A stretch of 25,668 bases of DNA from CAZCFB01 sp964511535 (GCA_964511535.1 CAZEFW010000142.1:1-25668); one strand, 5' to 3'. Positions 9,801 to 16,408 are shown, numbered from the stretch's first letter. Made by a program: numbers and translations. The notes: a model not told the origin generated them from the letters alone.

Positions 9801-10356
9801 CCGAGGTGGACGCCATGAACGCCACGAGCCGGCGCTTGCGCCGCCTCAGGCGCCCCTGCTCCTTCGCCCTGCCGGCCTCCAGGAAGCGCCGAACATGCTC
9901 GGGCGCCTCGGTCGAACAACGCTCGAAGGAGCGCAGCGCATCCGCCAGGGCCTCGCCGTACCAGACCTCCTCCTCGCGACACCCGCGCTTGATCCACAGC
10001 TCGGCGGTCTGCCCCACCTCTGTGAGGAACGCCAGATCCCCGCGGGACTCGTCGATCCAGCGCGCGAGCTGCTCCCAGCCGGAGATGAGCGAGTCGTGGA
10101 CCAACTCCACTTCACCCTCGTCCTCGCCGCCACGGGACTTGCTCACCAGGACCATCTTGGCGCTCACCAGGCGCTGCAAGATCGCCTCGCCCTGGGCTGG
10201 CAGCCCCTCCAGGAGCTGGGTGCGCGGAACCACCCGGCGGGTCCCCTCGGGCGTCACCAGCCGCAGCAGAAGGTCCCGCGCCTGGCGTATCTCCGCCGAG
10301 GAGAGCCCCTGGAGCACCGAATCTGCGTGTCGCGCGAGCGCTCCAGTGACGCCCCC
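6892..10356 (-). CDS. C-terminal part of a Ser/Thr kinase-NTPase-WD40 protein: membrane segment and WD40 propellers
   Basis: About 1150 residues in the frame -1 relative to the kinase part. It starts in the middle of the NTPase module with GGVTGALARHADSVLQGLS. A helical region resembling the end of STAND-type NTPases is followed by a transmembrane helix (MASTSAAAIIAVVAALVIAG) and a charged coiled coil. Fourteen well-formed WD40 repeats follow (for example GHDGTIKLW, SWDRTIRTW, SEDKTVRIWD), spaced about 42 residues. A degenerate propeller region comes next, and the protein ends VWRQVPVVWE...ASHRCNKK, an ending I recall from myxobacterial relatives. The repeats would serve as a protein-binding scaffold. 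The frame is open upstream to 10449, but residues before the G-run make no family sense, so this is one gene with 10254-12221. Confidence 0.85.
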   Translation of the reverse strand, partial: GGVTGALARHADSVLQGLSSAEIRQARDLLLRLVTPEGTRRVVPRTQLLEGLPAQGEAILQRLVSAKMVLVSKSRGGEDEGEVELVHDSLISGWEQLARWIDESRGDLAFLTEVGQTAELWIKRGCREEEVWYGEALADALRSFERCSTEAPEHVRRFLEAGRAKEQGRLRRRKRRLVAFMASTSAAAIIAVVAALVIAGQNREVSRQKDRAEQQGAEARRRLAEAQREGARAAHSRGELLEARAKLRSSLEIEVTPSSRALWWRLSRSPLFWKASMGARVQAVALSPDGKTAAAACQDRTVRLFDVDTRALQVLRGHKDQVFSVAYSPDGARLASADIGGQVRLWEPSRGTSVELVGHRGPVLALSFSVDGKVLASGSVDRSIRLWRVATGAPVRALEGHKAGVRSVAFGPRGIIASGSMSGAVRLWDSGAGALTRRIVAHKGPVAAMAFSDDGGTLATGGHDGTIKLWTVATGARARMLAGHRGRVTAVAFRPGRQELASASWDRTIRTWRLDSGAQLTTLRGHEGSVTGLSYGSAGAIIASSSWDGTVRLWHAEGRQQAEGAGGHSAGVNAVRISPNGKAVASASEDKTVRIWDLASGRAVRALEGHTDAVMTVAFSPDGALMASGGQDGTIRLWDPRSGEGRGVMTGHAGAVFHLAFTAGGSAVVSGGKDRTVRLWDLASRKERARLEGHTAPVLVVATSPDGRTAASGGADKTIRLWNTRTGRGRALSGGHAGYVYGLSFSGDGRRLVSGAWDGAVLSWDLASGKSEVLSKGKSRVYRVAHAPVGMEVGAAGAAQVGRLLSPKSDKVVALRGHRSEVNDIAFGPRGELVVTAGDDGTVRTWRARDGRPHWRTAALTTAPARWLTHRGWRKIGGGGVSGLKPWQKSAAQHALQVATSPDGATVCIRTLSGAVELWDGDGARARAREVVPGLEGVLGLPGACLALTRRAVGLLDGAGAYRDLLLGATAMARAADGALVAAGGKVISLDRQARQRASVEVGKDVRALLAAGRWFALGYAEGTIALVPTRKGGPRPAFAFDSTPSSPVVRLTEGPAGTLVAGFANGVVGIWDLSNGSLLKQSRLHGSVEYLVMKEDRLVAATDLGDSIDLDLSLFNTPACDLLASVWRQVPVVWEGGLPVRRGPPASHRCNKK

Positions 10357-12221
10357 ATGGCCTCGTAGGTGGCGCGCATCAACAACTTCTCGATGGTGTT
10401 GCGCTCCTCCCACAGCATCCGGGTGGCCACCTGGAGCATCGGCAGGCACGCTGCCTCTCCCTGCACCTCGGCGATCATCTCCTGGACCATGAAGGGGTCC
10501 TCGTAGGAGTACCCGGCAGCCTTGACCGGCTCGGTCAGGATCTCCTCCAGCGCCTGCTTCTCGGGGCTCCGCAGCACGGTGACCCGGCTAAGAGCGTTGC
10601 GCGCGATGGGCCCCTCGGCCATGCGCCCGAGGAAGTCGTCCCGCAGGGTGAAGATCACCCGCACAGGGCTGGTGGGATCGTCCGCGGCGGCGCAGATCGC
10701 GTCGGTGAACCGGCGCCTGGTCTCCTCCTGTTGCGCCAGGCTATAGACCTCCTCCAGCTGGTCGACGAACAGCAAGACCCGGGCCTGCTCCTCGTCAGCC
10801 AGGTGCTGCAGGAAGAGCGCGAGCTTGCCCGGCGCGTTGCCCAGTTGTTCGGCCAGGAAGGCCCTGGCCTCATGTCGCCCTCGAGCTGACGCGTCCTTAC
10901 CGGAGCCGGAGTCGGCGAGCGTATCGTCCAGCCCGGCTTCGGTTCGCCAAAACGAGAGGCTGCTCTCCCAGATGGAATCGGTCCCCTGCCCCACCAGCGC
11001 TGCAGCCAGCGCGAGAAACGGCTCCGCCCCGGGGCGCATCTTGATCACGCGCCATTCGCCCTGTTCCCGCAGGCGCGGCACCACACCGGCCATGACGAAG
11101 GAGCTCTTTCCGGCGCCGGAAGGGCCGACCACCGGCAACACGGGCTCCTCCCTGAGGCGCTCCACAAAGGCAGAGACCTCTGCGGAGCGGCCGAAGAAGG
11201 CTCCGGCGCTGCGCTCCGTGAACGGCAGCAGCCCGGGGAAGGGGCTCTCGTCTTCCGGGACGCCCTTTTTGCGGTCACCGGACAGCAGCGGCTCGATCTG
11301 GCTCGAGACCTCTGCGGCCTGGGGGCGGTCCCTGGCTGCCTTCTCCAGGCAGTCCAGGATCAGCTTCGACAGCTCGGGCGGCATCTCCGGGCAGAGCTCC
11401 CGTGGCGGGACGGGAGCGCGACCGCAGGTATTGAGCGCCATCTCCTTGATGGAGGCGCCAGTGAACGGCGGCGCCCCGGTGACCATCTCGTAGAGGATCA
11501 CGCCCAGGGCCCAAATATCGGTGGTCTTGGTGACGTCGAAGCCGTCCCACTGCTCGGGCGCCATGTACCCTGGCGATCCCTTGAAGGCGTTGTTGTCGGT
11601 GACGAACGGCTCGAGGATACCGGTATCCTCGAGCTCGGCGACGAGCCCCCCGGCGAAGGTCTCGGCGGACAGCAGCTCCTGGTCGTGCAGCACCTTGGCG
11701 ATGCCGAAGTCGAGAACTCGCAGCCGGCCATCACGCGGGATGAAGATGTTCTCGGGCTTCAGGTCGCGATGCAGGATGTTTCGCGCGTGCGCTTCCTGCA
11801 GCGCCGACGTCACAGCCAGGGCGATGCGCAGCGACTCCTTGACCCCCAGCGGCCCCTCCTTCATTCGTTGCCGCAGGTTCTGCCCTTCCAGATATTCCAG
11901 CGCCAGGTAGGGGCACCCCTCGTACTCGTCCACCGCGTAGATGGTCACGATGTGGGGGTGGTTGAAGCGCGCGGTGGCCTTCGCCTCGAACAGGAAGCGC
12001 TCCAGGGTCTCCTCGTCCTCCAAGAAGCGCCGCCGGATGACCTTGATGGCCACCTTCCGCCCGAGCTTGGTGTCCCGCGCCAGGTACACCTCCCCCATGC
12101 CCCCGGCGCCCAGTTGGCGGATGATCCTGAAGTGGTCGAGCATCTCACCGGCCTCGAACTCGGGCAGAGGATCTGCGCCGGGGCCGTCGCCTCGCGGCGG
12201 TGTTGGGCTTTCCTGGCTCAT
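10254..12221 (-). CDS. Ser/Thr protein kinase fused to a P-loop (STAND-like) NTPase, interrupted by a frameshift
   Basis: Start chosen at ATG 12221 (MSQESPTPP), preceded by AGGA at good spacing; ATG at 12242 is an alternative. Residues about 29-300 form a Hanks-type kinase with every key residue: glycine loop LGAGGMGEVY (37-46), Lys60 in VAIK, HRDLKPEN (151-158), DFG (171-173) and APE (221-223). The activation segment from DFG to APE is about 50 residues, longer than usual. A P-loop NTPase follows with Walker A GPSGAGKSS (366-374) and Walker B RVLLFVDQLEE (481-491), as in nSTAND-type modules. After residue 623 (YEAMG) the frame turns to nonsense and stops at 10254, while the family sequence goes on in the -1 frame at 10352-10356. 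The kinase half is cytoplasmic; the whole would be a membrane-anchored signalling protein of about 1775 residues. Confidence 0.88.
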   Translation of the reverse strand: MSQESPTPPRGDGPGADPLPEFEAGEMLDHFRIIRQLGAGGMGEVYLARDTKLGRKVAIKVIRRRFLEDEETLERFLFEAKATARFNHPHIVTIYAVDEYEGCPYLALEYLEGQNLRQRMKEGPLGVKESLRIALAVTSALQEAHARNILHRDLKPENIFIPRDGRLRVLDFGIAKVLHDQELLSAETFAGGLVAELEDTGILEPFVTDNNAFKGSPGYMAPEQWDGFDVTKTTDIWALGVILYEMVTGAPPFTGASIKEMALNTCGRAPVPPRELCPEMPPELSKLILDCLEKAARDRPQAAEVSSQIEPLLSGDRKKGVPEDESPFPGLLPFTERSAGAFFGRSAEVSAFVERLREEPVLPVVGPSGAGKSSFVMAGVVPRLREQGEWRVIKMRPGAEPFLALAAALVGQGTDSIWESSLSFWRTEAGLDDTLADSGSGKDASARGRHEARAFLAEQLGNAPGKLALFLQHLADEEQARVLLFVDQLEEVYSLAQQEETRRRFTDAICAAADDPTSPVRVIFTLRDDFLGRMAEGPIARNALSRVTVLRSPEKQALEEILTEPVKAAGYSYEDPFMVQEMIAEVQGEAACLPMLQVATRMLWEERNTIEKLLMRATYEAMGASLERSRDTQIRCSRGSPRRRYARRGTFCCGW

Positions 12222-12387
12222 GGCGGTCCTGACATTCTCCATTCTGGACGCCGGCCTGACAAGCAAGGTGAGACATGATCGGTGGCTGTGGGTCTGGCGG
12301 GCGCTGCGTGGAGGCCGGAGCAGGTGAGGCCTGCGCGGTGGGGGGAGAGCGAGAGCCTTCATGGGTGTGGGCTGACCGGCGCGTGCG
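12222..12387. other. Intergenic gap upstream of the kinase gene
   Basis: This 166-bp gap lies between the Cys-rich lipoprotein gene (ends 12388) and the kinase gene, both on the minus strand. I see no convincing promoter, terminator or small gene. The frame of the kinase runs open through most of it without start-site features. Confidence 0.35.
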
Positions 12388-12870
12388 CTAGCTGGCGTTC
12401 TGGAGCTTTTCGCAGCGGTTGACGCAGCGGCGCTCGGTCCTGACGGAGCCACCGCAGCTCATGTGGCAGGTGTTGTAGGCGGTGGCGCAGTTCATGGCGC
12501 GCTGCTCGCACCGGTTGGTCAACAGGCCCCGAGCCACGACGCCGCAGGCCTTCCAGACACAATTCAGCGAGCCGGGCAGGCATGACTCGCCGTCGCAGCC
12601 GCAGCGAGCCCGGGCGTTGGCCGTGCACAGGTTGTGCTTGGCCTCGAGGGTGGCGTTGTGATCGTTGACCCGCTGGGTGCAGGCATCGACCTGCTGGGCC
12701 CGGTTCATCTCGCAGTAATTGCGGGTGGTGCTGCAGGTGTTGGTGCAGATCAGCCCCTGCTGGCTGGTGGGGGCGGTGTAGAGCGTGACGTCGTCGAAGA
12801 CGGGCCCGCAGGCGCCGAGGGTGGACAGGGCAGCAGCGGCGATGGCGATGATGATGATGGTTCTGGACAT
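12388..12870 (-). CDS. Small Cys-rich lipoprotein with CX3C motifs, under a candidate sigma-54 promoter
   Basis: 160 residues from ATG at 12870, fixed by a textbook AGGAGG Shine-Dalgarno 6 nt upstream and by the signal peptide MSRTIIIIAIAAAALSTLGAC with lipobox LGAC (Cys21). The mature part carries 16 further Cys, an even number, several in CX3C pairs (CTNTC, CHMSC preceded by NTC, CVNRC) and in CGC/CLPGSLNC. The pattern suggests a disulfide-rich helical fold at the periplasmic or outer face of a membrane. CxxCH is absent, so it is not a c-type cytochrome. No family is recognised. A -24/-12 match at 12947-12962 points at this gene, and the divergent beta-barrel gene has the same promoter type. 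Confidence 0.85.
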   Translation of the reverse strand: MSRTIIIIAIAAAALSTLGACGPVFDDVTLYTAPTSQQGLICTNTCSTTRNYCEMNRAQQVDACTQRVNDHNATLEAKHNLCTANARARCGCDGESCLPGSLNCVWKACGVVARGLLTNRCEQRAMNCATAYNTCHMSCGGSVRTERRCVNRCEKLQNAS

Positions 12871-12946
12871 GGGAGCCTCCTGTGAGTTGCAGGGCTGTTG
12901 ATGCTTTGCCTGGTTGCTGTTCGCTTCGTTCATTTGCCCTGGATAA

Positions 12947-12962
12947 AGCAGGAGGTGTGCCA
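12947..12962 (-). promoter_or_regulatory. Sigma-54 (-24/-12) promoter of the Cys-rich lipoprotein gene
   Basis: On the minus strand the sequence reads TGGCACACCTCCTGCT. It matches the sigma-54 consensus TGGCACRNNNNTTGCW at every fixed position except C for the first T of the -12 element. GG-to-GC spacing is correct. Transcription would start near 12936, leaving a leader of about 66 nt before the ATG. Confidence 0.65.
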
Positions 12963-13324
12963 GAAGATCGGATGCGCAATAATCCCCTTCATTACGACAC
13001 GTTGCATCGAAACGGCATGAATCCATCGGCAGCGGCCACGTGCATTTCACCCTTGCCGGGACGCCACCTCGCCAATGCTTCGCATGCGTGGCGCGAAAGT
13101 CTCGCATTCACGAGGCTCCGGCCACGCCGCCGCTCTGGAAGCCTCGTCGTGTGAAACCATGCATGGATGAATATAGAGGTCACATGAGGAGGTGACCGGC
13201 GAGCTCCGCGGCCCAAGGTGTCAACCCGCCGGCCAGGGGGTAGTTGCTTTACCTATATCCTCTTTCTCCGCCGACATGAGCTGAATCGCGACCAGGATGG
13301 GTGGCCGCGCGAAACGCCAGGTCG

Positions 13325-13345
13325 TGGCGCGAAATATTTGCGCCA
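13325..13345. promoter_or_regulatory. Candidate activator binding site (imperfect palindrome)
   Basis: A 21-bp imperfect palindrome with perfect 6-bp arms TGGCGC and GCGCCA around an A/T core (AAATATTT). Its centre is about 107 bp upstream of the predicted start for the beta-barrel gene, the usual distance of enhancer sites for sigma-54 activators. The half-site GCGCGAA recurs at 13307 and 13371 near it and at 13091 on the other side of the region. Confidence 0.4.
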
Positions 13346-13415
13346 GGCGCGCCATTGCCTCGCGAGCAGAGCGCGAATTTCCCGTAAACGCTTGTAATCA
13401 ATAAAAAAGGAGACC

Positions 13416-13431
13416 TGGCACGGGGGCTGCA
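13416..13431 (+). promoter_or_regulatory. Sigma-54 (-24/-12) promoter of the beta-barrel protein gene
   Basis: TGGCACGGGGGCTGCA matches TGGCACRNNNNTTGCW with correct GG-to-GC spacing and one deviation, C for the first T of TTGC. The same deviation occurs in the divergent promoter at 12947-12962. Transcription would start near 13442, leaving a leader of about 38 nt that contains the AGGAGGTG ribosome binding site. Confidence 0.7.
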
Positions 13432-13479
13432 ATTTCAGGGGCCAACAAAGCACAGTCAACATCAACCAGGAGGTGCCCC

Positions 13480-14394
13480 ATGAAGCGTATCAAGAACTTT
13501 GCCCACGCAGTTGCCCCTTTCATCGCCGCCTTCCTGCTCATCACTGTCTTCATGATCATCAGCACCATCGCCTACATCCCCGCCGCCAACGCTCAGGGTG
13601 TCCCGCTGGACAACAAGCCCACGGTCGCATATCCGGGCGCCGGCGCCATGGCCCACAGCCCCACCGCCAGTCCTCAGGTTGCCCAGCTGGCCCCAAAGCC
13701 CGTGGCCGTGCATCCGGCGACCAGCCCCATGACCTACACCCCCGCCGCCAGGCCTCAAGGTGTCCAGCTGGCCAAAAAGTCCAGTGGCGTTCACCCCGGC
13801 ACCAGCATCCTGCTCAAGGGCTTTTACGGGTTCAAGACCGACATGCAGACCACCAACACGGTCAAGAGCGATGACGGCGGGTTCAGCAAGAGCGGCCGCA
13901 GCGCCGGCATGGCCACCGGCTTCCAGATCGAGCTGCTGGGCAAGCCGATCCCTTACCTGGCCCTCGGCGCCGCCTTCGGCAGCACCTTCGTTGGCTCGGA
14001 CGCAGACAACCTCTCGCCGGTCCTCGACTGCAACCTGGCCATCAAGGCCATCCTGCCCCTGGCCAACATGGGCAACTTCAACGTGGTCGAGCTCTACGCC
14101 GGCGCCACCGGCGGCCTCTCCCTCGGCCTGGAAAAGGACATGCTGGATAACGGCTACAGCCCCGCCATCGGCTGGAACGTCAACCCCATGGGCGGCGTCC
14201 AGGTCAACTTCATCCGCAACGTGGGCATGTTCGTCGAGGCCGGCTGGAGCTACCACCAGGTCACTTACAACGGCAAGACCTACGAGAAGCTCCTGGTGAA
14301 GAAGACCCGCCAGGTCCTGCGCGACGCCAAGGCGAAGCTCGACATCTCCTGGGCCGAGGTCCGCCTGACCGCCGGCATGGCCTTCTCCTTCTAG
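13480..14394 (+). CDS. Predicted outer-membrane beta-barrel protein with repeated Pro/Ala-rich N-terminal segment
   Basis: 304 residues. Shine-Dalgarno AGGAGGTG sits 5 nt before the ATG. The signal peptide ends at ...AYIPAANA-QG (cleavage after residue 38). Residues about 39-108 hold two and a half copies of a roughly 27-residue repeat (QGVPLDNKPTVAYPG, QVAQLAPKPVAVHPA, QGVQLAKKSSGVHPG). From about 108 alternating polar/nonpolar strands follow (LLKGFYGFKTDM, YLALGAAFGSTFVG, VVELYAGATGGLSLG, VGMFVEAGWSYHQV), and the protein ends with Phe (AGMAFSF), the usual C-terminal signal of outer-membrane barrels. The barrel is small, perhaps eight strands. The repeated segment may lie in the periplasm or extend outward. 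The family is not recognised and no substrate can be proposed. Confidence 0.85.
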   Translation: MKRIKNFAHAVAPFIAAFLLITVFMIISTIAYIPAANAQGVPLDNKPTVAYPGAGAMAHSPTASPQVAQLAPKPVAVHPATSPMTYTPAARPQGVQLAKKSSGVHPGTSILLKGFYGFKTDMQTTNTVKSDDGGFSKSGRSAGMATGFQIELLGKPIPYLALGAAFGSTFVGSDADNLSPVLDCNLAIKAILPLANMGNFNVVELYAGATGGLSLGLEKDMLDNGYSPAIGWNVNPMGGVQVNFIRNVGMFVEAGWSYHQVTYNGKTYEKLLVKKTRQVLRDAKAKLDISWAEVRLTAGMAFSF

Positions 14395-14403
14395 ACGCCC
14401 CCA

Positions 14404-14419
14404 GGTGGCCGCAGCCACC
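14404..14419 (+). terminator. Short hairpin after the beta-barrel gene
   Basis: GGTGGC-CGCA-GCCACC forms a 6-bp stem with a 4-nt loop, starting 10 nt after the stop codon at 14394. No T tract follows, so termination is possible but unproven. The next gene is convergent and ends at 14512. Confidence 0.3.
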
Positions 14420-14511
14420 GCGGTCAGCGCGACCTCCCCGCCCGATACCTGCACGGCCAGAGCTTCGACTCCTCTCCCTTCACGAAGCCTGGCGAACCTC
14501 CCCCGCCCCGC

Positions 14512-16068
14512 TCAGGCGTCCATCAGCTCACACAGCTCACCGAACGCCTCGCGCTTCGCCTCGCGCAGCAGCAGCAGGCTGGTGTTGGCCGCCGCCTTGA
14601 TGGCCATGGGCACGCCGCCGCTGTACTCGGCCCAGTGGCCCGCCAGCAGCAGGCCCTTGACCGGCGTCTCGTAGTGGGCCAGCCGCGCCTTGATGTTGGC
14701 GTCGGTGGCGCGGGCGGCGATGACGGCGCCGCCGCGGTTGCGCGTGTAGCGCTGGTAGGTCAGCGGCGTGGCGATCTCCATCAGCTCCACGTGCGCCGCG
14801 AGCCCGGGGCAGAGCCCCTGCTCCACCCGGTCGAGGACCACCTGCGCCTGCTCCTGCTTGACCTGGCGGTACGCCCGCCCCCGGGCCAGACCCTCCCCGG
14901 CGCCCCAGCGCTCATGATCCTCGAGCCACGCCGGACAGTGGATCACCACGGTGCCCTTGCCAGCGGGCGCCAACGAATCGTCCCGCAGCGACGGCGCGCA
15001 CACCGTCAGGGCCGCCCGGTCGGGGCCGCTGGCCATCTGCTCGGCTCGAGGCACGTCGTCGCGGGTGAGCAGCACCTGCTCGGTGCCGAGCCCCAGGGTG
15101 GCCGGGTCACAGTCGAGCCCGAGGAACAGGGTCAGGTTGGAGTACGACAGGTCTGCCGCCTGCAGCTTCGCCCGGAGCTTGTCGCTGGACGCCTCGGGCG
15201 GCAGCAGCTCGGTGTAGAGCCGCCACACGTCCGCGGCGTAGATCACATGCCGCGCCGCCACGCTCAGACCGGAGGCGCAGCGCGCCCCGGTCACCCTCTG
15301 CCCGTCGAGCAGCAGCTGCTCCACCGGCTCGCCGAGGTGGAGCTCCGCGCCGCACGCCCTGGCGTGGTCGATCAGCCAGTTGACCAGCGCCACGCTGCCC
15401 CCGCGGGGCGCCCCGTACAGGTCGCCGGCATAGGCCCAGGCCACGGGCATCATGGCCGAGGCCAGCTTCTCCTCCGCGATATAGATCCGCGCGAAGGCCG
15501 GGTCCGCCACGTAGCGCGCCAGCCCCTCCTCCAGCCCAGGCCGCAGGTGGCGGCGCACGCCGAGGTACCAGCCGAGCATGCCCAGCCCCCGCACCATCTT
15601 GGTCCAGGGTGACATGGACTCCATGGCCCGGGCGCGGTTGTGGAGCAGCTCCATGCGCCGGCCCAGCTCCCGCGCGTCGTCGAACAGGCGGTTGATGCCA
15701 TCGCGCTCGGCCGGAAAATCCGCGACCATGGCATCACGCATCCGGTCTGGATCGCTGTCGAGCAGGTAGTCGAAGCTCTCGCCCCGGTAGCGCTGAAACG
15801 CTTCCAGTTCAGGGCACTCGGGGCGGTCCGCGCCGATATGCTCCAGCAGCCTCCCCGCCATGCCCCGGGGGCCCATTCCATTGAGCCACTGCACGGCCGG
15901 ATCGAAGTGGAAGCCGCCGCGAGAAAACCCCTGCAGGTACCCTCCGGCCCTGGGCTGCTCCTCCAGAATGCAGACGCTCAGATCTCTGCGAGCGAGCAGC
16001 GCCGCCGCGGTCAGACCGGAGATCCCCGCGCCGATCACCACCACATCGAATGATCCACCGCCGCTCAT
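14512..16068 (-). CDS. FAD-dependent oxidoreductase of the phytoene desaturase / carotenoid isomerase / retinol saturase type
   Basis: 518 residues. The N-terminus FDVVVIGAGISGLTAAALLA has the GxGxxG FAD-binding motif (Gly13, Gly15, Gly18). A Glu-rich end of the Rossmann unit (LEEQPRAGGY, 34-43) is typical of CrtI-like enzymes, as is the C-terminal FAD-contact segment GLLLAGHWAEYSGGVPMAIKAA. Length fits the family (about 490-530). The family dehydrogenates, isomerises or saturates polyenes; members are hard to tell apart by sequence and no other carotenoid gene is nearby, so the substrate is open. ATG at 16068 is chosen because it places the FAD motif at the usual distance from the start. It is convergent with the beta-barrel gene and divergent from the small Cse60-like gene. 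Confidence 0.85.
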   Translation of the reverse strand: MSGGGSFDVVVIGAGISGLTAAALLARRDLSVCILEEQPRAGGYLQGFSRGGFHFDPAVQWLNGMGPRGMAGRLLEHIGADRPECPELEAFQRYRGESFDYLLDSDPDRMRDAMVADFPAERDGINRLFDDARELGRRMELLHNRARAMESMSPWTKMVRGLGMLGWYLGVRRHLRPGLEEGLARYVADPAFARIYIAEEKLASAMMPVAWAYAGDLYGAPRGGSVALVNWLIDHARACGAELHLGEPVEQLLLDGQRVTGARCASGLSVAARHVIYAADVWRLYTELLPPEASSDKLRAKLQAADLSYSNLTLFLGLDCDPATLGLGTEQVLLTRDDVPRAEQMASGPDRAALTVCAPSLRDDSLAPAGKGTVVIHCPAWLEDHERWGAGEGLARGRAYRQVKQEQAQVVLDRVEQGLCPGLAAHVELMEIATPLTYQRYTRNRGGAVIAARATDANIKARLAHYETPVKGLLLAGHWAEYSGGVPMAIKAAANTSLLLLREAKREAFGELCELMDA

Positions 16069-16225
16069 GGAATCAGCATAAACCCTCGCGGTGGTATCTC
16101 GCCGGAATTCTTTGGAAGCCTTGAAAAACAGCCCGCACCGGCCGGTTCCGTGGCGTTCAGAAATGCTGCAATTTTCCTCTTGCGAATTTCAGTATACGTG
16201 CAACATTGCAATTGGGAGGTGTGAG

Positions 16226-16408
16226 ATGAATGGACAATACACGGGAGTGAAGGTCTTCAGCGCGACCAAGTTCAAGGATCGTGATGCCCTCGGTGACAAG
16301 GTCAACGATTGGCTCGCGGACCACCCGGTCGAGGTGGTGGATTACGTGGTCACCCAGAGTTCGGACTCTGCGTTCCACTGCCTGACCATTACGCTGTTCT
16401 ACAACTGA
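16226..16408 (+). CDS. Small Cse60-like protein (60 residues)
   Basis: Start at ATG 16226 (MNGQYTGVKVFSATKF), chosen for the strong GGGAGG Shine-Dalgarno 6-7 nt upstream. The frame is open back to 16091, but that extension has no ribosome site and no family-like sequence. The core VKVFSATKFKDRDALGDKVNDWL, then VEVVDYVVTQSSDSAFHCLTITLFY, matches my memory of the Cse60/DUF2758 family, named after a Bacillus sporulation-time gene but widespread in non-sporulating bacteria. The molecular role of the family is not established to my knowledge. The pattern of alternating strands and one amphipathic helix suggests a small alpha/beta fold. A GC-rich hairpin follows 11 nt after the stop. Confidence 0.75.
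   Translation: MNGQYTGVKVFSATKFKDRDALGDKVNDWLADHPVEVVDYVVTQSSDSAFHCLTITLFYN

Larger units (their letters stand above)
12871..13479. other. 609-bp divergent regulatory region
   Basis: No gene is supported here. The region holds two divergent sigma-54 promoter matches (12947-12962 minus, 13416-13431 plus), a dyad at 13325-13345 and the word GCGCGAA at 13091, 13307, 13327 and 13371. It also has a long inverted repeat, ACGAGGCT at 13110-13117 with AGCCTCGT at 13140-13147, which could form a hairpin with a 22-nt loop. The length is generous for a simple promoter pair and suits distant activator sites. Confidence 0.5.

Noticed and set aside
10340..10370. Programmed -1 ribosomal frameshift in the kinase gene
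   Set aside because: The G run could allow slippage, but I see neither a canonical slippery heptamer nor a clear downstream stem. A missing base in a homopolymer is simpler.
13462..14454. 330-codon minus-strand frame opposite the beta-barrel gene
   Set aside because: No start signals and no family; the plus strand has a sigma-54 promoter match, ribosome site, signal peptide and C-terminal Phe.
16150..16172. Possible sigma-54 promoter before the Cse60-like gene (GTGGCGTTC...TGCTGCAA)
   Set aside because: GG-to-GC spacing is one base too long, or four too long using the second GC; sigma-54 is strict about this distance.
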